The notes below the pieces were generated by a model that was given only the letters and a program-made list of their open reading frames with translations, was not told the origin of the DNA and did not search any database. A stretch of 64,000 nt of DNA, taken from positions 868,001-932,000 of the forward strand of contig NZ_JAEUXJ010000001.1 of the NCBI RefSeq assembly GCF_016775475.1. The letters are read 5' to 3'. A program made the position numbers and the translations under genes. How positions within the stretch are numbered: the first letter of the stretch is position 1; the number at the start of each line of letters is the position of its first letter. The stretch is from Belnapia mucosa. GTDB taxonomy: Bacteria > Pseudomonadota > Alphaproteobacteria > Acetobacterales > Acetobacteraceae. Shown in pieces: positions 8,185 to 17,445 of this stretch.

Positions 8185-9273
8185 ATGTCGGAAGGAACGC
8201 AGGCGCCAACACCACGCGCGATCGACAACGCGAAGCTACAGCAGTTCATCGGCAAAATGCTTGGCGACCTTGGGGGCGCAGCAAGTGTGCCGCTGGTCCG
8301 GATGGGCGACGCCTTAGGTCTATATCGGATTTTGCACACACGCGGTCCCATGACCTGCGCCGAACTCGCCCAGCAAGCAAAGGTCCACGAGCGCTACCTG
8401 CTCGAATGGCTCTCTCACCAAGCCGCGTCCGACTACCTCGCCTATGATCCCGGAACCGGCCGGTTCAGTCTGCCACCCGAGCAGGCCATGGTGTTCGCCG
8501 TCGAGGACAGCCCTGTTTACATGATGGGAGCCTTCGACCTTATGGCGGCACAGACCGAGATACAGCCGAAGGTGCAGGAGAGATTCAAGAAGGGTGGCGG
8601 CTTCGCGTGGGGCGATCAGGCGTCATGCCTGTTCTGCGCCACCGCGAGGTTCTTCCGTCCCGGCTATCAGAACAACCTACTGTCCCAGTGGCTTCCCGCC
8701 CTCGACGGGGTGGTCGCCAAGCTGGAAGCGGGTGCTGATGTGGCCGACGTGGGATGCGGTCACGGTTGGTCCACCGTCCTGATGGCCAAGGCGTTCCCGA
8801 ACTCCCGCTTCGTTGGTTACGACTACCACGAAGGTTCCATCGCAGATGCTCGGAAGCATGCCGAGGCACATGGCGTGGCGGGCAATACCCGGTTCGAGGT
8901 TGCCACCGCCAAGGAGATTCCAGACGCGGCTTTTGACCTCGTGGCCTTCTTTGATTGTTTGCACGACATGGGCGACCCGGCGGGGGTAGCGTCACAGGTT
9001 CGCCGCTCGCTCAAGCCGGGCGGTACGTGGATGGTCGTCGAGCCCATGGCAGGCGACCGGCTTGAGGACAACCTGAACCCGGTTGGCCGTCTTTTTTACG
9101 CGGCCTCGACCATGCTCTGCGTGCCGACCTCGCTTGCGCAGGAGGTTGGTGCCGCGTTCGGCGCCCAGGCGGGCGAGGCCAAGCTGCGGGAGGCAATCAC
9201 CGCTGGCGGGTTTGGCAGCGTGCGCCGCGCCACCGAGACACCATTTAACATGATCCTTGAGGCTCGGCTTTAA
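8185..9273 (+). CDS. SAM-dependent class I methyltransferase with N-terminal winged helix
   Basis: 362-residue protein starting MSEGTQAPTPRAIDN. Residues about 30-95 form a winged-helix dimerisation domain (MGDALGLYRIL, PMTCAELAQQAKVHERYLLEWL). The Rossmann domain follows, with motif I VADVGCGHGWST near residue 185 for SAM binding and a motif IV-like AFFDCLHDMGDP near residue 255. The layout matches Rv2258c-type methyltransferases acting on small molecules. An ATG four codons upstream is also possible. Two decaying copies of its 5' half lie at 17446 and 22175, so this is the intact member of a local family. It is followed by a cupin and an NTF2-like protein on the same strand. Confidence 0.85.
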   Translation: MSEGTQAPTPRAIDNAKLQQFIGKMLGDLGGAASVPLVRMGDALGLYRILHTRGPMTCAELAQQAKVHERYLLEWLSHQAASDYLAYDPGTGRFSLPPEQAMVFAVEDSPVYMMGAFDLMAAQTEIQPKVQERFKKGGGFAWGDQASCLFCATARFFRPGYQNNLLSQWLPALDGVVAKLEAGADVADVGCGHGWSTVLMAKAFPNSRFVGYDYHEGSIADARKHAEAHGVAGNTRFEVATAKEIPDAAFDLVAFFDCLHDMGDPAGVASQVRRSLKPGGTWMVVEPMAGDRLEDNLNPVGRLFYAASTMLCVPTSLAQEVGAAFGAQAGEAKLREAITAGGFGSVRRATETPFNMILEARL

Positions 9274-9363
9274 CCCCGGAAAGACCCTGAAAGTGGCTGA
9301 GCGCAGGTCACTGCGCCCAGGTGCAGTCGCGGCGGAAATCAAAACACCGGGGAAGGAAGCGTA

Positions 9364-9774
9364 ATGCGCGTCCACAACATCTACGCCGACGAGACGGGTG
9401 AAACTCACTTCCGCGATATTGAGATTGAGTGGGCGGAGGAGGGGCCGGACGGAACGACCTCCAAGCGCTTCCCCGCCGCGGGGATCATCTTCCGCAAAAC
9501 GCCCGGCGACTGGCACTTCGACTGGCACACAGCGACGCGACGCCAGTATGTCATCAACCTTGACGGGTCACACAAGATCACGGCCAGCGACGGAGAAACT
9601 CGTACCATCGGCCAGGGTGAGGTGATCCTGATTGAGGATATGCACGGCAAGGGTCACCTCTCCGAGGCGCTGGGCAAACTCCGGCACTCGATCCTGATCC
9701 CGGTGGACAACGACGTGGGCAGCGCGCTTGGGGATACTCTGCGGTCCCCATCAAGCACCTACTGGCCCGAATGA
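9364..9774 (+). CDS. Cupin domain protein
   Basis: 136-residue protein starting MRVHNIYADETGE after a GGGGAAGGAAG site. The fold is a small cupin: the segment with WHFDWHTATRRQYVINLDG and the later GEVILIEDMHGKGH resemble the two cupin motifs, with His residues able to bind a metal. Cupins of this size are often sugar or polar-metabolite binding proteins or dioxygenases; the substrate is unknown. It lies 12 bases before the next gene and downstream of the methyltransferase, so an operon is likely. Confidence 0.75.
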   Translation: MRVHNIYADETGETHFRDIEIEWAEEGPDGTTSKRFPAAGIIFRKTPGDWHFDWHTATRRQYVINLDGSHKITASDGETRTIGQGEVILIEDMHGKGHLSEALGKLRHSILIPVDNDVGSALGDTLRSPSSTYWPE

Positions 9775-9786
9775 AAGGACAACCTG

Positions 9787-10260
9787 ATGCTGAGAAGAAG
9801 CATAGGCGCAGTCACGACCGCCGCCCTGGTTGGATTGGCTGCGCCATTGCAGGCCCAGAAGGCGCAATCTTCTGAGGCTGCCGCTGTGCGGGCTGCGAAC
9901 AGCGCATATCATGCTGCGTTCTCAGTGCGGGACATCACTGCGATGGAAGCCGTGTGGGCCAAGTCGCCTGAGGCCGCAGCCATACATCCGTTCAGCCGAG
10001 CACCGCTGTCCGGCTGGAATGCAGTCCGATCCAGCTACGTGGAGACATTTGCCCGTTTCAAGGATGTCTCGGTCTCGGCAAACGAAGCCCATGTCGCCAT
10101 GAACGGGAACACGGCTTGGGTGGTCAGCACCGAGACGCTACGTGGGCACCGGCCAAACGGCGAGGCTTTCACCGCGACCTCAATGTCCACCAACATTTTC
10201 CAGAAGCAGGGGGATCGCTGGTTAATGGTGCTCCATCATGCTGCCGGGGTGCCGCAATAG
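9787..10260 (+). CDS. Exported NTF2-like (DUF4440/SnoaL) protein
   Basis: 157-residue protein with an N-terminal signal peptide (basic MLRRS, hydrophobic core, likely cleavage after PLQAQ near residue 23). The mature part has the order of a DUF4440/SnoaL domain: an N-terminal helix, then SVRDITAMEAVWAKSPEA, then beta strands ending in RWLMVLHHAAGVPQ. Probably a periplasmic ligand-binding or enzymatic protein of unknown substrate. It follows the cupin by 12 bases with a GAAAGGA site, suggesting joint expression. Confidence 0.75.
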   Translation: MLRRSIGAVTTAALVGLAAPLQAQKAQSSEAAAVRAANSAYHAAFSVRDITAMEAVWAKSPEAAAIHPFSRAPLSGWNAVRSSYVETFARFKDVSVSANEAHVAMNGNTAWVVSTETLRGHRPNGEAFTATSMSTNIFQKQGDRWLMVLHHAAGVPQ

Positions 10261-10674
10261 AGCCGCAACGAAACCGGGTGCCCACGCCCACCGGCTCGAC
10301 CTCGGCCGTGCGGCCACGCAGCATTTCTTGAACAGTCATCTGCTCGACATCTATGGCCAGCAACACACTGACCTGCCCAACCTCGACCTCTTGCCTGGAT
10401 GTAGCGCTCGCCGCATCGGCGAGGGGAATCACGGTCTTGCTTGAAGGCATTTTCTCCGCGAGGGCATTGCTCCTCGGCAAGTAGACCGAAGGCCAGCACA
10501 CCACTCCGGTTCAGGGCTGATCCGCCGGAACGGTCTCGCTCCCGCTCGAACCGGGTCGAACTGCGGTCGTAGCCTAGCGAGGGAGGGGCTTCCAACTCTC
10601 AGGAGAAGCGGGGTGCTGGGCAAAGGTATTGCTGTGGTCGCTGGCGTGCAGGGAGCAACGCTCGTTGCGGAAGC
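10261..10674. other. Intergenic stretch between convergent genes
   Basis: About 410 bases between the convergent NTF2-like and GST genes. Short frames exist on both strands but none has a credible start or family resemblance. I see no clear terminator or repeat. Confidence 0.4.
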
Positions 10675-11313
10675 TCAGCCGAAGCTCGGACGCGTCTTTG
10701 CAACGCTGGGGCGCTGCTCAATGCGCTTCCACCACGTGGACAGGCGTGGGTGGTGGGACAGCGCCGCGCGGCCGTCCTCCGTGCGCACGAAGTAGTCGAG
10801 GATTGGGGCCAGATGCAGGTCTGCGAGGCTGAGGGCGCTGCCGATCAGGAACTCGCCCCCGTCCGTCAAGCTCTCGACGGCAGCCAGGACGCGCTCGGCC
10901 TGCGGCAGCGCCCCGTCAATCGCCCCCTGGTCTGGCACGCCGCCCCGCATCGGCACGACGACGCGCTGGACGAACACCGTGATCACCATCGGCGACCAGC
11001 CGTAGTGGTCGAGCACAGCGCAGACCTGGGCCATGCGCGCCCGGTGCTTCGCGTCGGTCGGTTGTAGCGCCGGACCTGGGAACGCCTCGTCCGCGTATCG
11101 GGCAATGGCAACGGTCTCGTAGAGGGAGAAGCCGTCGTGCTCCAAGACCGGGACCTTGCCCCAGGGATGGCGCGCAAGGTGCTCCGCCTTTTGGCCCTCG
11201 CCTGCGAGGGTATCTACCTCGCGCAGGTCATAGGCCACCCCTTTTTCCTCAAGTGCGAGCCGGGCCGTCCGCGTGTAGGTGCTGTAGGCGGGGCCGTAGA
11301 GCAAGACGGTCAT
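10675..11313 (-). CDS. Glutathione S-transferase family protein
   Basis: 212-residue GST. The N-terminal thioredoxin-like domain (1-80) shows STYTRTARLALEEKG near residue 11 and GKVPVLEHDGFSLYETVAIA near residue 52, the cis-Pro and Glu/Thr positions that hold glutathione. The C-terminal helical domain contains the N-capping-like SALSLADLHLAPIL. The protein would be cytosolic and conjugate or reduce electrophilic substrates. An AGGAGGAG site precedes the ATG. It lies 40 bases downstream of the nitrilase gene, so the two probably form one catabolic transcript. Confidence 0.88.
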   Translation of the reverse strand: MTVLLYGPAYSTYTRTARLALEEKGVAYDLREVDTLAGEGQKAEHLARHPWGKVPVLEHDGFSLYETVAIARYADEAFPGPALQPTDAKHRARMAQVCAVLDHYGWSPMVITVFVQRVVVPMRGGVPDQGAIDGALPQAERVLAAVESLTDGGEFLIGSALSLADLHLAPILDYFVRTEDGRAALSHHPRLSTWWKRIEQRPSVAKTRPSFG

Positions 11314-11353
11314 CTCGTAATCTCCTCCTGTGGGTCGGGCCTAGGTCCCGGCA

Positions 11354-12339
11354 TCAAAGCCCCGCACGCGGCTCCGCGTCCGGCTTCTCTCGCGCTGCAC
11401 CAACGGGCCTGCCGTCCACCAGCAGCTTGAAGATGTCGTGACGCGCATAGTGTCCGGCCGTGTCACACGCCGCCTTGGCGGCCATCACCGCCTCAAGCGA
11501 GCAACCGCGCGCCACGAGGATGTCCTCGCCCTCCGGGGCGGGACCGGCGATGATCTCGCCGCGCGGGTCAATGATGCAACTTTGCCCCGTGTGCCCTGAC
11601 CCTATGAGGTCGCGGTAGCGCTCCGGCACGTCGGCGGGCCGGAGCACGCCAGCGGATGCGACCACGTAGCAGGCCGCTTGCGAGGCGAAGGCGCGCGAGA
11701 GCAGCAGTTGGCGGGGCCAGAGTGGGGTGGGCGCGGAGGGAGCCTGCTCGGGCTCGCGCCCCGGCCACGTCGAGACGTGAACTTGGGTGCCTTGGGCGAT
11801 CAGCGCATAGCCCGGCAGCACCATCTGGTGCTCCCAGCAGTTCAGCCCCGAGATGCGGCCGTAGGAGCGCTCGTGGACGCACAGCCCGGAGGCATCGCCA
11901 TCGCCCCAGGCGATCCGCTCGGCATGGGTCGGCTTGAGCTTGCGGTGGCGGCCGAGCAAGCGGCCCTCGCGGCCGATGAACAGCATGGTGCAATAGACGG
12001 TGCCGTGGGTGCGCGGGTCGAGTTCAGCGACGCCGATCACCACGTCTATCCCGGCGCGGCGCGGCGCGCCGCGGCGCAGAGCATGTCCGTCTCCGGACCA
12101 GGGACCGTGATGGCGTTGGCGATGTACTCGGCCGCCGCCTTCCACATAAGCGGGCTCTGTCGATTGCCAACAAAGAAGGGGTAGCCCGGCAGCCAGCACT
12201 CCCCGAAGGCCGCGAGCACCGCTCCCGTTTGCGCGGCCTGCTCGATCAGCCCGGACGCCTTCTCGGCCGAGGCCATGCGATCGAAGGGGACGGGGGTGGC
12301 CTGCACCGCGGCCAAGGCGAACTCGGGGAAATCGGTCAT
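11354..12339 (-). pseudogene. Nitrilase / carbon-nitrogen hydrolase split by a frameshift
   Basis: Two frames together encode one nitrilase. The first (12339 to about 12046) carries the catalytic Glu in AFGECWLPGYPFF. The second (from about 12050 to 11354) carries the catalytic Lys in RKLKPTHAER and the nucleophilic Cys in SGLNCWEH. They join at a GC-only run near 12050-12065 in CAAARRA|AGIDVVIG, where one base appears to be missing. All three catalytic residues survive, so a sequencing error or a very recent mutation is plausible. The family hydrolyses nitriles to acids and ammonia. It is upstream of GST in the same direction, with a GGGAGGAAG site before the ATG. Confidence 0.85.
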
Positions 12340-12732
12340 GGCTTCCTCCCGGCTCCTTGGCGGAATGGAGCCGCAAGTTCCGGAGCGGCGGCAAGGGAAT
12401 TGTGTCAGCGAGGGTGCCGAGACTGGTGCTTAGCCTTCGACGCCAATGGCGCGCGCACAGCCGCCGCAATCGTCGCGTGTAGCGTTCCGGGCGCGGTTCG
12501 CGCGTGCTCTGCTCAAGCAAAGTGCACTACAATCGTGACCGAGCGAGGCCCGGTCATCTCCTCTCGGACGCATTCGTCAGGTGCATCCGCAGGCGCCGGG
12601 ACTCCGCAGGGATGACCTACATCGATTGAAGCATCGAGGGTCCCGACTACTGCGATCCTGTGACGTGCGGGTAGGCCCAACCTACTCGTGAGAAGCACAC
12701 TGGCCCCAGCAGCGAGGAAAGGAGGACTGGCT
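12340..12732. other. Divergent intergenic region
   Basis: About 390 bases between the divergent nitrilase and TPR genes. It should contain promoters for both, but I see no clear consensus boxes, repeats or small genes. Confidence 0.4.
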
Positions 12733-14085
12733 ATGCCGAGGGACGCCCAGGACCACGCTGTTACCGCCGCGTCCGAGGGGGCGGTGCGGGCCTTCGACCA
12801 TGCCGTCGAGGGCTACCTGATGCACCGCGCCGACGCGGCTCAGCGGATCGCCCCGGTGCTCGCCGCCGACCCTGAGTTCGGCATGGCGCACGTCCTCAAG
12901 GGCTACCTGCCCATGACCGCGTACGACGGCACCTTCGTGCCCCGCGCCCGCGAGGCGCTGGCCGAGGCCCGTCGCCACCTCTCACGCGCGACGTTACGGG
13001 AGCAGGGGCACGTCGAGGCGTTATCCTTCTGGATCGACGGCGAGGTCAGCCGGGCGCTCTCGACCTGGGAGGACATCCTGGCCGAACATCCGCGCGATGT
13101 GCTGGCCTTCCGCATGCACCACTTCGTTGCCTTCTGGTCCGGCAGGCCGGAGCGGATGCTGGCCGGGGTGGAGCGGGTTCTGCCGCGCTGGTCTGCCTCA
13201 GTACCGGGTTGGGGCGCCGTGCTCGCCAGCCGCGCCTTCGCCCACGAGGAGTGCGGCAACTACGTCGTCGCCGAGGCGTCCGGCCGGGAGGCGTTGATGC
13301 TCGACCCGGCCAACCTCTGGGCGACTCACGCCGTGGCGCACGTCATGGAAATGCAGGGCCGCCGGGGCGAGGGCATCCGGTTCCTGTCCGGGTTGGAGCA
13401 GCACTGGGAGGGGGGCAACGCTATCACCCACCACCTCTGGTGGCACCGGGCGATGTATCACCTTGAGCGGCGGGAGTTCGGGGAGGCGCTGGGCCTTTAT
13501 GACCGGCGCTTCCGCGATCTCGCCTCGCCGCTCGCGCAGGCGATGCCGGACTTCATCGTCGATGCGCAGAATGCCGCCTCGATGTTGTTCCGCTTGGAGT
13601 TGCGCGGCGTAGCGGTGGGAGACCGCTGGGTGGAGTTGGCCGAGAAGGCAGAGGCGCGGGTCGGCGACCACCTCTCGCCCTTTACCCTGCCGCACCGGAT
13701 GATGGCGTTGGCCGCCACGGCGCGGTGGGAGGCGGCGGACCGGGTGCTGGGCGCGATGCGGGAGGCAGCGCAGGCGAACAGGGGCGACCACGCGGCGGTG
13801 CTGCGCGACGCCGCCATCCCCGTCTCCGAGGCGGTTTTGGCGCACCGCCGCGGCGACTATGCAGCCGCGGTGGAAGCTATGCGTCCGGCGCTCGGGGTGA
13901 TGTACCGCTTGGGCGGCAGTCACGCCCAGCAGGACGTGCTTGAGCAGCTATTCCTCGACGCCGCGGTGAGGGCTGGGTTGGACGAGGACGCGCGCCTGCT
14001 GCTGGAACGGGCGGCAGGGCAGCACCCGGTGCCGCCGGAGCGGCGGGTGGGCTACGCCGAGGTGGCAGCCCGTATTCCCCACTGA
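12733..14085 (+). CDS. TPR-like repeat protein (TTC38 type)
   Basis: 450-residue all-helical protein starting MPRDAQDHAVTAASEG, after an AAAGGAGG site. Helical repeats run along the whole length, for example FAHEECGNYVVAEASGREAL, then LWATHAVAHVMEMQGR and HHLWWHRAMYHLERREFGEA. The His-rich helices and the overall pattern match the TTC38 family of tetratricopeptide proteins. No signal peptide is present. These proteins are uncharacterised; a scaffold or binding role is usual for TPR folds. It stands alone between divergent and convergent neighbours. Confidence 0.8.
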   Translation: MPRDAQDHAVTAASEGAVRAFDHAVEGYLMHRADAAQRIAPVLAADPEFGMAHVLKGYLPMTAYDGTFVPRAREALAEARRHLSRATLREQGHVEALSFWIDGEVSRALSTWEDILAEHPRDVLAFRMHHFVAFWSGRPERMLAGVERVLPRWSASVPGWGAVLASRAFAHEECGNYVVAEASGREALMLDPANLWATHAVAHVMEMQGRRGEGIRFLSGLEQHWEGGNAITHHLWWHRAMYHLERREFGEALGLYDRRFRDLASPLAQAMPDFIVDAQNAASMLFRLELRGVAVGDRWVELAEKAEARVGDHLSPFTLPHRMMALAATARWEAADRVLGAMREAAQANRGDHAAVLRDAAIPVSEAVLAHRRGDYAAAVEAMRPALGVMYRLGGSHAQQDVLEQLFLDAAVRAGLDEDARLLLERAAGQHPVPPERRVGYAEVAARIPH

Positions 14086-14210
14086 GAGTGCCGAGAAAGA
14101 GTGCGCGTCGGGGAGGGGTGGTGCGCCCTCCACGGGCGCACTCGTCGTCATGAGCGGCTGATGGTGAAGCGGGCGGAGCGCGGGCCACCTGCCGGAGGCC
14201 GGGGGACCCA

Positions 14211-15149
14211 CTACGGCGCCGCCCGCTCGCGTTTCCGGCGTGCCTCGTAGGCCGCGACGTGGCAGCGCGCGAGCCGCAGGACAGGCGTGGGCACCCCCAT
14301 ACGCTCCGCCCGCTCCGCAAGGTCGCCCAGGACGTGCTCGCCCTCTGTGGGGGCGCCGCCCTCGATGTCGCGCAGCATCGAGGCGGTTTGTGGCGAGCCC
14401 TCCCGCGTCAGCAAGCCCGTGGCGAACTCCACGAACTCCGGGCGCGGTGGATGCCCGGCCGCCGTGGCCACGGCCCTGCACTCAGCGAGGAGCGCCAAAG
14501 CCGCCTCCTGTCCGCCAGGGGCGGCAAGGAAGTCGCCGACGGCGCCGCGCATCAGGCAGTTCATCCCCGCCAGAGCCGCCAGCCCAACCCACTTCTGCCA
14601 CATGTCTCCGACGACCGTCTCGCTGGCCCGCGCCGCGAACTTCGCCCCTTCGCAGAGCGCCGCGACGGCCCGTACTCGATCCGAGCCGCCGCCCGCGGCC
14701 TCGCCGAAGATCAGGTCATGGTTGGGCATGGCGCCCTGGACAACCCGCCCCTCCGGGCCGAGGGTCGCGGCGATGACGGCCGTGCCGCCGAGCACACGGT
14801 CGGCGCCGAAGCGCTTGGCCAGCAGGTCGAGGTGGCGCATTCCGTTGAGGACGGGGACGATCATCGTGTCGGGGCCGACCGCGGGCGCCATGTCGTTCAT
14901 CGCGGCGTCGAGCGAGTACGCCTTCACGGCGAGCAGGATCAGGTCGTGCGGGCCGTCCAGGCCACCGGCCAGCACGGTGCGGGGCCGCAGGTCGGCATTG
15001 CCGTGCTGGCTCTCGATCCGCAGGCCATGTTGTGAAATCTGTTCGGCTCGACGAGGCCGCACGAGGAAGGTCACGTCCCGCCCAGCCTCGGCCAGCCTGC
15101 CGCCGAAGTAGCCGCCCAGCGCTCCGGCTCCGACCACCAAAATGCGCAT
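14211..15149 (-). CDS. 2-dehydropantoate 2-reductase family protein, copy 1
   Basis: 312-residue protein of the ketopantoate reductase (PanE/ApbA) family. The NADP-binding motif is VGAGALGGYFGG at residues 6-17. The substrate half includes LLAVKAYS and VPVLNGMRH (conserved Lys and Asn positions). The C-terminal helical domain shows PTEGEHVLGDLAERAERMGV. The start MRILVVGAG follows a GGAGAGAGGACGG site. PanE converts ketopantoate to pantoate with NADPH, but a second copy at 16221-17156 and the catabolic setting suggest a related 2-oxoacid reductase. Symbol withheld for that reason. Confidence 0.85.
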   Translation of the reverse strand: MRILVVGAGALGGYFGGRLAEAGRDVTFLVRPRRAEQISQHGLRIESQHGNADLRPRTVLAGGLDGPHDLILLAVKAYSLDAAMNDMAPAVGPDTMIVPVLNGMRHLDLLAKRFGADRVLGGTAVIAATLGPEGRVVQGAMPNHDLIFGEAAGGGSDRVRAVAALCEGAKFAARASETVVGDMWQKWVGLAALAGMNCLMRGAVGDFLAAPGGQEAALALLAECRAVATAAGHPPRPEFVEFATGLLTREGSPQTASMLRDIEGGAPTEGEHVLGDLAERAERMGVPTPVLRLARCHVAAYEARRKRERAAP

Positions 15150-15399
15150 GATTCCGTCCTCTCTCCGGCTAGGGGAAGGTACGTCTGCGGCCTCCATTAT
15201 AGACTGCCGCGCGGCACTGCCGGTACTGGTTATTTGCAGGATACCGAGCGGGTATAATTACTCTAATCTCCACAACGTCCGCGTGTGCCGTTTCGAGTGT
15301 AGTTCCCGCGTGCTGCGGCGGCTTCGAAAGGTCTAGGCTGCCTACCAGCCGAGGCGCTGACCTTCACGGGTATCAGTGCCCGCGTGGGAGGGCAGGGCG
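15150..15399. promoter_or_regulatory. Divergent promoter region with TATAAT and box B
   Basis: 250 bases between the divergent reductase and the dioxygenase-like gene. It has a TATAAT hexamer at 15253-15258 and the conserved box at 15271. The left part is duplicated at 17157-17275, beside the second reductase. A TTGCAG hexamer at 15234 sits too close to be a standard -35 element. Confidence 0.4.
15271..15318 (+). repeat. Conserved intergenic box, copy B
   Basis: Copy of the box with CACAACGTCCGCGTGTGCCG followed by AGTTCCCGCGTGC. Homology to the other copies stops soon after, where sequence specific to the dioxygenase-like gene begins. It marks the boundary between the part shared with copy C and unshared sequence. 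Confidence 0.7.
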
Positions 15400-15996
15400 A
15401 TGTTTGACCTTGACCAGTTCGCGGCTGACTGCCGTACGGCACTTGTGCAAGATCGTGGCGGGTACCGAGCCGTCCGCGAGACCGTAGCTCGCGCGGTCGC
15501 AAACCCTGGCAGCGTTCTGGCCGGGCTCGGTGAGCCACGCCGTGCCGGAGTCCATAAGCTATACCACGCCCCAGACCTCACGATTCTGAATATCGTCTGG
15601 GGACCGAAGATGACCTTGATGCCACACGATCACCGCATCTGGGCGGTGATCGGCATCTACACGGGCTGCGAGGACAACATTTTCTGGCGCCGGGTAAAAG
15701 GCAGCGAAGGCAAGGTTGAGGCGGCAGGTGCGAAGGCGTTGCGTACGGGAGACTGCACTGTTCTAGGCCGCGACATCATCCACTCTGTGACCAATCCCAT
15801 TCCCCGCCTGACTGGGGCCATTCATGTCTATGGCGGGGATTTCTTCGGCACTGAACGCAGCGAGTGGGACCCAGAGACGCTGCGAGAGGAGCGCTACGAC
15901 GTGGCCAAAAACATGCGCCTTTTCGAGGAAGCCAACGCGGCCTTGCTCGGACCTGCGCGATCTGATCCCGACCTTGGTGATCACCGCCGAGTATGA
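15400..15996 (+). CDS. Cysteine-dioxygenase-like cupin protein, 3' end altered
   Basis: 198-residue protein starting MFDLDQFAADCRTAL after a GGAGGGCAGGGC site. Residues about 65-165 form a cupin of the cysteine dioxygenase / COG5553 type, with LMPHDHRIWAVIGIYTGCED (metal-binding HxH) and a later GRDIIHSVTNP (third His). Such enzymes usually oxidise thiols with iron and oxygen. After FEEANAALL the frame runs into DNA that, in another frame, matches the C-terminus of an alpha/beta hydrolase, so the last ~15 residues are probably not native. Confidence 0.75.
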   Translation: MFDLDQFAADCRTALVQDRGGYRAVRETVARAVANPGSVLAGLGEPRRAGVHKLYHAPDLTILNIVWGPKMTLMPHDHRIWAVIGIYTGCEDNIFWRRVKGSEGKVEAAGAKALRTGDCTVLGRDIIHSVTNPIPRLTGAIHVYGGDFFGTERSEWDPETLREERYDVAKNMRLFEEANAALLGPARSDPDLGDHRRV

Positions 15997-16180
15997 CCCG
16001 TTGTGCGACGACGGCGAAGCGCACGCGGCGCGGTGCGCGAGGTAAGTGTTCCCACCATCGTGTCGAAGTACGGGGAAGTGATTCGCGGCTTCCTCGCTGC
16101 GCGTCCTCGTAGGCGGGAGCGATGCGGCGCAGGAGGAGGTATGCGCGTGGCTGCGCGGCATTTTCTCCGGGCATCCGTTA
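15950..16180 (+). pseudogene. Relic of alpha/beta hydrolase C-terminus
   Basis: In a frame different from the upstream gene, the DNA encodes LRDLIPTLVITAEYDPLCDD, which matches [20 protein letters not shown] of the intact hydrolases at 24687 and 42146. Further on, with frameshifts, come VPTIVSKYGEVIRGFL and VCAWLRGIF, the family's last segments. The first two thirds of the gene, including HGGGF and GDSAGG, are gone. It is fused to the 3' end of the dioxygenase-like gene by a deletion or insertion. Confidence 0.75.
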
Positions 16181-16220
16181 CCGCCTCTGGCTAAGCGAAC
16201 ATTGGATCGATGACTGAAAC

Positions 16221-17156
16221 CTACCGCCCCGCCTGCTCTCGTGTTCTACGGGCCTCATAGGCGGCCACATGGCAGCGCGCGAGCCGCAGGAGAGGCGTCG
16301 GCACGCCCAAGCTCTCGGCCCGTTCCACCATGTCACCCAGAACGTGCTCACCCTCCGTGGGACCGCCGCGCTCGATGTCGCGCAACATGGAGGCCGTCAT
16401 GGGTGATCCTTCTTTCAACATGGACAGCGCGAATTCGACGAAGGTGGGCCGAGGCTCGTAACCAGCAGCGGTCGCAGTGGACCGGCACTCATCCAACACT
16501 GCCAGCGTGGTGCGACGCCCGTCCGGCGCGGCGAAGATGTCGCCGACGCTGCCTCGCATGAGGGAGGTCATCCCCGCCAGAGTGGCGAGGCCGACCCATT
16601 TCTCCCACATCTCCTGCGTGATCTGCTCGCTGGCCCGCGAGTCGAACTTCACCCCTTCGAAGGCGGACGCGATCTCCCGCACACGCCCGGACGTACCCCC
16701 TCGAAGTTCGCCATAGACGAGATTGTGGAGTGGCCCCATGCGATGGACCACCTGTCCCTCAGGCCCGAGAGTAGCGGCAATCTGCGCCAGCCCACCCAGG
16801 ATGTGCTCTGCACCGAAACGCTTGATCAGCGCATCGAGGTGGCGCATGCCGTTGATGACAGGCAGGATGGCGGTCTCGGGTCCGACTGCGGGCGCAAGAT
16901 CGTCCATCGCAGCGGAGAGGGAATAAGCCTTCACGGCGAGCAGGACGAGATCGTAGGGGCTGCTCACCTCCCCCGTCAGCACCATGCGGGGGTGCAGGTC
17001 GGCGTTCCCGTGAAGGCTATCAATTCGCAGGCCATGTTGTGAAATCTGCTCGGCTCGACGGGGCCGCACGAGGAAGGTCACGTCTCGCCCGGCTTCGAGC
17101 AACCTGCCGCCGAAGTAGCCGCCCAGCGCTCCGGCTCCGACCACCAAAATGCGCAT
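16221..17156 (-). CDS. 2-dehydropantoate 2-reductase family protein, copy 2
   Basis: 311-residue paralogue of the reductase at 14211-15149, with the same VGAGALGGYFGG dinucleotide motif and the same C-terminal signature PTEGEHVLGDMVERAESLGV. Key substrate positions (LLAVKAYS, VINGMRH) are kept, so it is probably active. The two differ most in the middle (residues 130-240), suggesting different substrate preference. The start follows GGAGAGAGGACGG as in copy 1, and the upstream region is also duplicated. Role in pantothenate synthesis is not shown by context. Confidence 0.85.
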   Translation of the reverse strand: MRILVVGAGALGGYFGGRLLEAGRDVTFLVRPRRAEQISQHGLRIDSLHGNADLHPRMVLTGEVSSPYDLVLLAVKAYSLSAAMDDLAPAVGPETAILPVINGMRHLDALIKRFGAEHILGGLAQIAATLGPEGQVVHRMGPLHNLVYGELRGGTSGRVREIASAFEGVKFDSRASEQITQEMWEKWVGLATLAGMTSLMRGSVGDIFAAPDGRRTTLAVLDECRSTATAAGYEPRPTFVEFALSMLKEGSPMTASMLRDIERGGPTEGEHVLGDMVERAESLGVPTPLLRLARCHVAAYEARRTREQAGR

Positions 17157-17445
17157 GATCCCGTCCTCTCTCCGGTCAATGGAAAGTGCGTCTGCGCCTA
17201 GCATTATGAACTATTATGCAGCGCTGCCGGTATCGGTTATTTGCCGGTACGGGTCGGGCTTAAATACTCCCATGCCACAACGCCCGCGTGTGCCGTTTCG
17301 GATGCGGTTCCCGCGTGCATTGTTGGCGAGCAGAACGCTAAGGTTTTACGGCGGAGCGGAAGCGTGAAAATCTGGCGCCTCGCCGTGGCCGCCTGTACGT
17401 ACCGCAACTCCACGTAGTCCATCGTCATGCATCGCGGAGGGAGCT
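17157..17445. promoter_or_regulatory. Divergent promoter region with box C
   Basis: 289 bases. The left half matches the region upstream of reductase copy 1 (15150-15270). The right half matches the region upstream of the intact methyltransferase (8014-8184). It is therefore a composite of two different intergenic regions joined at the box. Confidence 0.55.
17276..17336 (+). repeat. Conserved intergenic box, copy C
   Basis: Copy with CACAACGCCCGCGTGTGCCG, then GCGGTTCCCGCGTGCATTG and TTGGCGAGCAGAACG. It shares its right-hand extension with copies A and D and its left flank with copy B, so it sits at the junction of two duplicated blocks. Confidence 0.7.

Noticed and set aside
10236..10595. 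Minus-strand frames between the exported NTF2-like gene and GST
   Set aside because: I first suspected a cyclase relic from a short hydrophobic stretch, but no family motif holds and no start is credible.
12513..12698. Short minus-strand frame upstream of the TPR gene
   Set aside because: No ribosome binding site, no conserved pattern, and it overlaps the likely promoter region.
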